Assembly (NCBI GenBank): GCA_903890265.1
Contig: CAITAM010000252.1
Coordinates: 1 to 7,611, forward strand
Length of the DNA: 7,611 nucleotides
DNA from: an uncultured Pseudomonadota bacterium
Lineage (GTDB): Bacteria > Pseudomonadota > Gammaproteobacteria > Steroidobacterales > Steroidobacteraceae
Direction of reading: 5' to 3'
Shown here: piece after piece, positions 5,019 through 7,611 of the stretch
Layout: each line of letters starts with the position of its first letter
How positions within the stretch are numbered: position 1 is the first letter of the stretch
Made by a program: the position numbers and the translations under genes
Notes under the pieces: model-generated
Told to the model about the DNA's origin: nothing
Seen by the model: only the letters and a program-made list of their open reading frames with translations
Databases searched by the model: none

Positions 5019-7400
5019 ATGAACAGTTTGCATACGGGCCTGGCGCGGACAGTGAATTCGGTCGCGCTTGCCGTGTCCCTCGTGCTCGTGCACGCCGCGA
5101 TGGCCAACGCCGAGAGCCCGGCGACCTCGCCACTTGCCGCGACGGCCACCGAGAGCAACTCGCTCAACCTCGATGAGGTCGTGGTCACGGCCTCCGCGAC
5201 CGCGACGACCAAGATGAAGTCGAGCAGCTCGGTCAGTACGCTCAGCCCCGACGAGATCGCACTCGCCGCGCCCATCAGTGCGGCAGACATCCTGCGCGAC
5301 ATCCCGGGTATCCATTCGGAGGCCTCGGCCGGCGAGGGCAACACGAACCTCACCGTCCGTGGCATTCCCATTTCGGCCGGTGGCACCCGCTACGTGGGCT
5401 TCCAGGAAGACGGCCTGCCGGTACTCCTGAACGGTGACTACGCGTTCGTGACGCCCGACATGTTCGTCAAGCTCGACAACTCGCTTGAGCGCATTGAAGT
5501 CGTCCGTGGCGGCTCCGCCTCGGTGCTCGCCACGAATTCGCCCGGTGCGATCATCAACTTCATCTCGAAGACCGGCGAGGAGGAGGGCGGCAGCGTCGCC
5601 GTGTCCAAGGGGCTCGACTACGATGAGACGCGACTGGACGCCGGATACGGCCAGCACATTTCGGACACGACGCGCTTCTACGTCGGCGGCTTCTACCGCA
5701 CGGGCGACGGCCCGCGTAATGGCGGCGTGCCGATCGAGCGCGGCGGCCAGATCAAGTTCAACCTGACGCACGACCTCGACCAGAACGGCAGCTACGTGCG
5801 GGTCAGCTTCAAGCACCTCGACGACCAGACGCCGCTCAACATGCCGGTCGCGTTCTCGCTGAGCAATTCGTCACCGACCAAGGCCAACCCCGCGACGATC
5901 GACTCCTACCCCGGCATCGACCCGCGCAAGGCGAGCTATTACTCGCCGTACTGGCCGGGCATCACCCAGCGCAATGCCGATAACGGCCTCACGGTCAGCA
6001 ATCTGAACGACGGGCTGCAGGTCAAGGAGGACGCGCTCGGACTGCGTGGCCACTTCGAACTCGGCAGCGGCTGGAAGCTCGACGAAAGCTTCAAGGATTC
6101 CCGCAAGTCCGGCAAGTTCCTGGTCGCCTACCCGACCGGAGCGCCGTTCACGCCCAATGCCCCTGTCACATACGCGGCCGGGCCGAGCCAGGGCCAGGCG
6201 TACAACGGCCAGGTCATCGAGCTCTCGGCATTCGACGCGTCGCTCGATAACCTGAACAGCATCGCCAACGTCCTGCGCCTGACGAACCGCTTCGACTTCT
6301 CGAACGGCGCGAGCATCACGCCGGTGCTCGGCTGGGACATCAACAACCAGACGATCCACGTCAACCAGAACCTGCCGCACTACCTGTTCACGGCCAGTGG
6401 CGACAAGCCGGTGCCGGTCGCCGGCAACAACGCCAACGGTGTCGCGACCGACGCGTCCGGCCTGCTGCCGGACTCGAAGAACTGGAGCGAGCAGAACCGC
6501 GAGCTGCAGTACGACATGAACTCGGTGTACCTGAACGTCGGCGCCGAGATCGCCGGTTTCGATCTCGACGGCGGCGTGCGTAACGACAAGGAGACCGTGA
6601 CCGGCTTCCAGTCGAACACCCAGGCGGCTTCGGCGGCGACGCCGTACCTGCCGGGTACGTTCCCGAGCGTGCCGACCACGGCCGTTGACTACAAGGTCTC
6701 GCACACGTCCTGGTCGATCGGCGCGAACTACCGCTTTACCGACAATCTCGCGGTCTTCGCCCGCGAGAGCGAGGGCGTCGCGTTCAACGTCGTCGAGCGC
6801 ATGGGCGGACCGTTTATCGGCGGCGCACCGATTCCGGTCAACACCGTGGAGCAGACCGAGGTCGGGCTCAAGTTCCGCTCGAGCGGCTTCGAGTCGTTCG
6901 TGACGTTCTTCTCGGCGCGCACCGCGGAAGGCAACTACGACGTCACGACCCGCATCCTGTCGGCCAACCACTACTCGGCACAGGGCGTGGAGCTCGAGGG
7001 CGGCTACCACACCGGTGGGTTCCAGATCCGGGGCGGCTTTACCTACACGGACGCGAAGATCATCGGATCGAACGACCCGACGGTCATCGACAACCAGCCG
7101 CACCGCCTCGCGAAGTACATCTACCAGCTGTCGCCGTCCTACAGCTGGAATGCGCTCACCATCGGCGGCAGCATCATCGGCACCGACAAGTCCTTCGGTG
7201 ATGACCAGAACACCATCATCCAGCCGTCGTTCGCGACCGTGAATGCGTTCGCGCGCTACGAGATCGGTTCGCACGCCTTCGCGTCGCTCAGTGCCAACAA
7301 CCTGTTCAACACCATCGGCTGGACGGAGTACGACAACGGCCAGGGCGCGCGGTCGATCAACGGCCGCACGGTCCGTGCCACGGTGGGCTACAAGTTCTAA
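5019..7400 (+). CDS. TonB-dependent outer-membrane receptor, probable sucrose receptor
   Basis: A complete 793-residue precursor. Residues 1-31 are a Sec signal peptide with Arg10, a hydrophobic core at about 15-27 and likely cleavage after AMANA (Ala31). A Ser/Thr/Ala-rich linker leads to the TonB box DEVVVTAS (52-59). The plug spans about 67-186, with ILRDIPGI, LTVRGIPI (111-118) and the conserved LERIEVVRGGSASVL (156-170) then NSPGAIINFISKTG. The 22-strand barrel fills the rest, with a barrel motif ANNLFN near the C-terminus and the terminal Phe793 needed for barrel assembly. There is no N-terminal STN or carboxypeptidase-like domain, so it is a simple transporter and not a transducer. Family is certain; sucrose as ligand is inferred from the shared operators and from the SuxA precedent in Xanthomonas. 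Siderophore or vitamin receptors have the same fold, but nothing here points to iron. Confidence 0.93.
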   Translation: MNSLHTGLARTVNSVALAVSLVLVHAAMANAESPATSPLAATATESNSLNLDEVVVTASATATTKMKSSSSVSTLSPDEIALAAPISAADILRDIPGIHSEASAGEGNTNLTVRGIPISAGGTRYVGFQEDGLPVLLNGDYAFVTPDMFVKLDNSLERIEVVRGGSASVLATNSPGAIINFISKTGEEEGGSVAVSKGLDYDETRLDAGYGQHISDTTRFYVGGFYRTGDGPRNGGVPIERGGQIKFNLTHDLDQNGSYVRVSFKHLDDQTPLNMPVAFSLSNSSPTKANPATIDSYPGIDPRKASYYSPYWPGITQRNADNGLTVSNLNDGLQVKEDALGLRGHFELGSGWKLDESFKDSRKSGKFLVAYPTGAPFTPNAPVTYAAGPSQGQAYNGQVIELSAFDASLDNLNSIANVLRLTNRFDFSNGASITPVLGWDINNQTIHVNQNLPHYLFTASGDKPVPVAGNNANGVATDASGLLPDSKNWSEQNRELQYDMNSVYLNVGAEIAGFDLDGGVRNDKETVTGFQSNTQAASAATPYLPGTFPSVPTTAVDYKVSHTSWSIGANYRFTDNLAVFARESEGVAFNVVERMGGPFIGGAPIPVNTVEQTEVGLKFRSSGFESFVTFFSARTAEGNYDVTTRILSANHYSAQGVELEGGYHTGGFQIRGGFTYTDAKIIGSNDPTVIDNQPHRLAKYIYQLSPSYSWNALTIGGSIIGTDKSFGDDQNTIIQPSFATVNAFARYEIGSHAFASLSANNLFNTIGWTEYDNGQGARSINGRTVRATVGYKF

Positions 7401-7418
7401 GGGCCGCGGCGAACGGCG

Positions 7419-7443
7419 GGGATCCCGGGCGGCCCGGGGTCCC
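7419..7443 (+). terminator. Probable terminator of the receptor gene
   Basis: Arms GGGATCCCGGG (7419-7429) and CCCGGGGTCCC (7433-7443) pair over 11 bp with one T-G wobble and a 3-base loop, 18 bases after the receptor stop. Only TT follows directly. A second small stem follows, GGCGC (7449-7453) with GCGCC (7460-7464) and a TTTTCG loop. The stem is very strong but the U tract is poor. Confidence 0.5.
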
Positions 7444-7490
7444 TTGCCGGCGCTTTTCGGCGCCCTCCGTCGCTGGCCGGGACACTAATC

Positions 7491-7518
7491 CCCGGGCGCA
7501 AGACCGGCCGCGCCCGGG
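7491..7518. terminator. Intergenic hairpin between convergent genes
   Basis: CCCGGGCGC (7491-7499) and GCGCCCGGG (7510-7518) form a perfect 9-bp stem with a 10-base loop. It lies about 28 bases past the stop of the putative - strand gene, so it may mark that gene's 3' end. No T-run follows on either strand, so the terminator role is tentative. Confidence 0.35.
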
Positions 7519-7545
7519 CGCGGGTCGTCGCGATCCGGTGACGGG

Positions 7546-7611
7546 TCAGGGGGCGAGCAGCGGCGCCGGGTCGTAGTCCGGTATTGCGCCGTGCTGCGAG
7601 GCGACGAAGGC
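7546..7611 (-). CDS. Probable 3' end of a convergent gene, function unknown
   Basis: On the - strand the edge of the window reads AFVASQHGAIPDYDPAPLLAP followed by TGA (7548-7546). Only 21 codons are visible. This frame ends cleanly before a hairpin-rich gap, and the Pro/Leu/Ala-rich tail with a DYDP motif looks like a plausible protein C-terminus. The other two - strand frames also stay open here, as expected in GC-rich DNA, so the evidence is weak. I do not recognise the family. The gene would converge on the receptor gene. Confidence 0.4.
   Translation of the reverse strand, partial: AFVASQHGAIPDYDPAPLLAP

Noticed and set aside
5001..5816. A 271-codon open frame on the - strand, opposite the receptor N-terminus
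   Set aside because: It is a shadow of the signal peptide and plug region, with low-complexity Arg/Gly/His-rich translation.
5871..7274. A 467-codon open frame on the - strand, opposite the receptor gene
   Set aside because: Its translation is rich in Arg, Val, Asp and Gly, lacks recognisable domains and lies wholly opposite a certain receptor gene. Long antisense frames are common in GC-rich DNA with strong third-position bias.

Overview
This window reads as ordinary chromosomal DNA from a GC-rich proteobacterium. A TonB-dependent outer-membrane receptor with a signal peptide implies a Gram-negative cell. The UreF C-terminus and the sux/scr-like sugar locus fit a gammaproteobacterium best, but this is inference; no rRNA or phylogenetic marker is present.

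Layout, all main genes on the + strand: (1) 3-790 is the end of a urease accessory operon: the last 45 codons of ureF, then a complete ureG. (2) 888-1922 is a LacI-family repressor. (3) 2041-3270 is a 12-helix MFS permease whose stop codon overlaps the start of (4) 3267-4793, a GH13 sucrose phosphorylase that aligns almost without gaps, by memory, with the Bifidobacterium adolescentis enzyme. (5) 5019-7400 is a complete TonB-dependent receptor. (6) After 7400 come GC-rich hairpins and, at the right edge, the probable 3' end of a convergent gene on the - strand.

Genes 2-5 make a coherent sucrose module. The receptor would bring sucrose across the outer membrane using TonB energy. The permease would move it across the inner membrane. 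The phosphorylase would split it with phosphate into alpha-glucose 1-phosphate and fructose. The LacI protein would sense a sugar and control the set. The layout matches the logic of the Xanthomonas sux locus (receptor, permease, LacI regulator, amylosucrase) and the Shewanella scr sets, with sucrose phosphorylase as the catabolic enzyme. No fructokinase lies in the window.

The most informative non-coding signal is a 14-bp palindrome with a central CG (consensus TGCAAYCGRTTGCA). It occurs once between lacI and the permease (1952-1965) and twice before the receptor (4812-4825 and 4834-4847). It is very probably the operator of the LacI protein. The first copy lies inside a 30-bp near-perfect palindrome that could also act as the lacI terminator. 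The other two face each other 22 bp apart, about two helical turns. I see no CRISPR array, insertion sequence, RNA gene or clearly new defence or mobile system. The genes are of known families, and the interest lies in the regulatory architecture.
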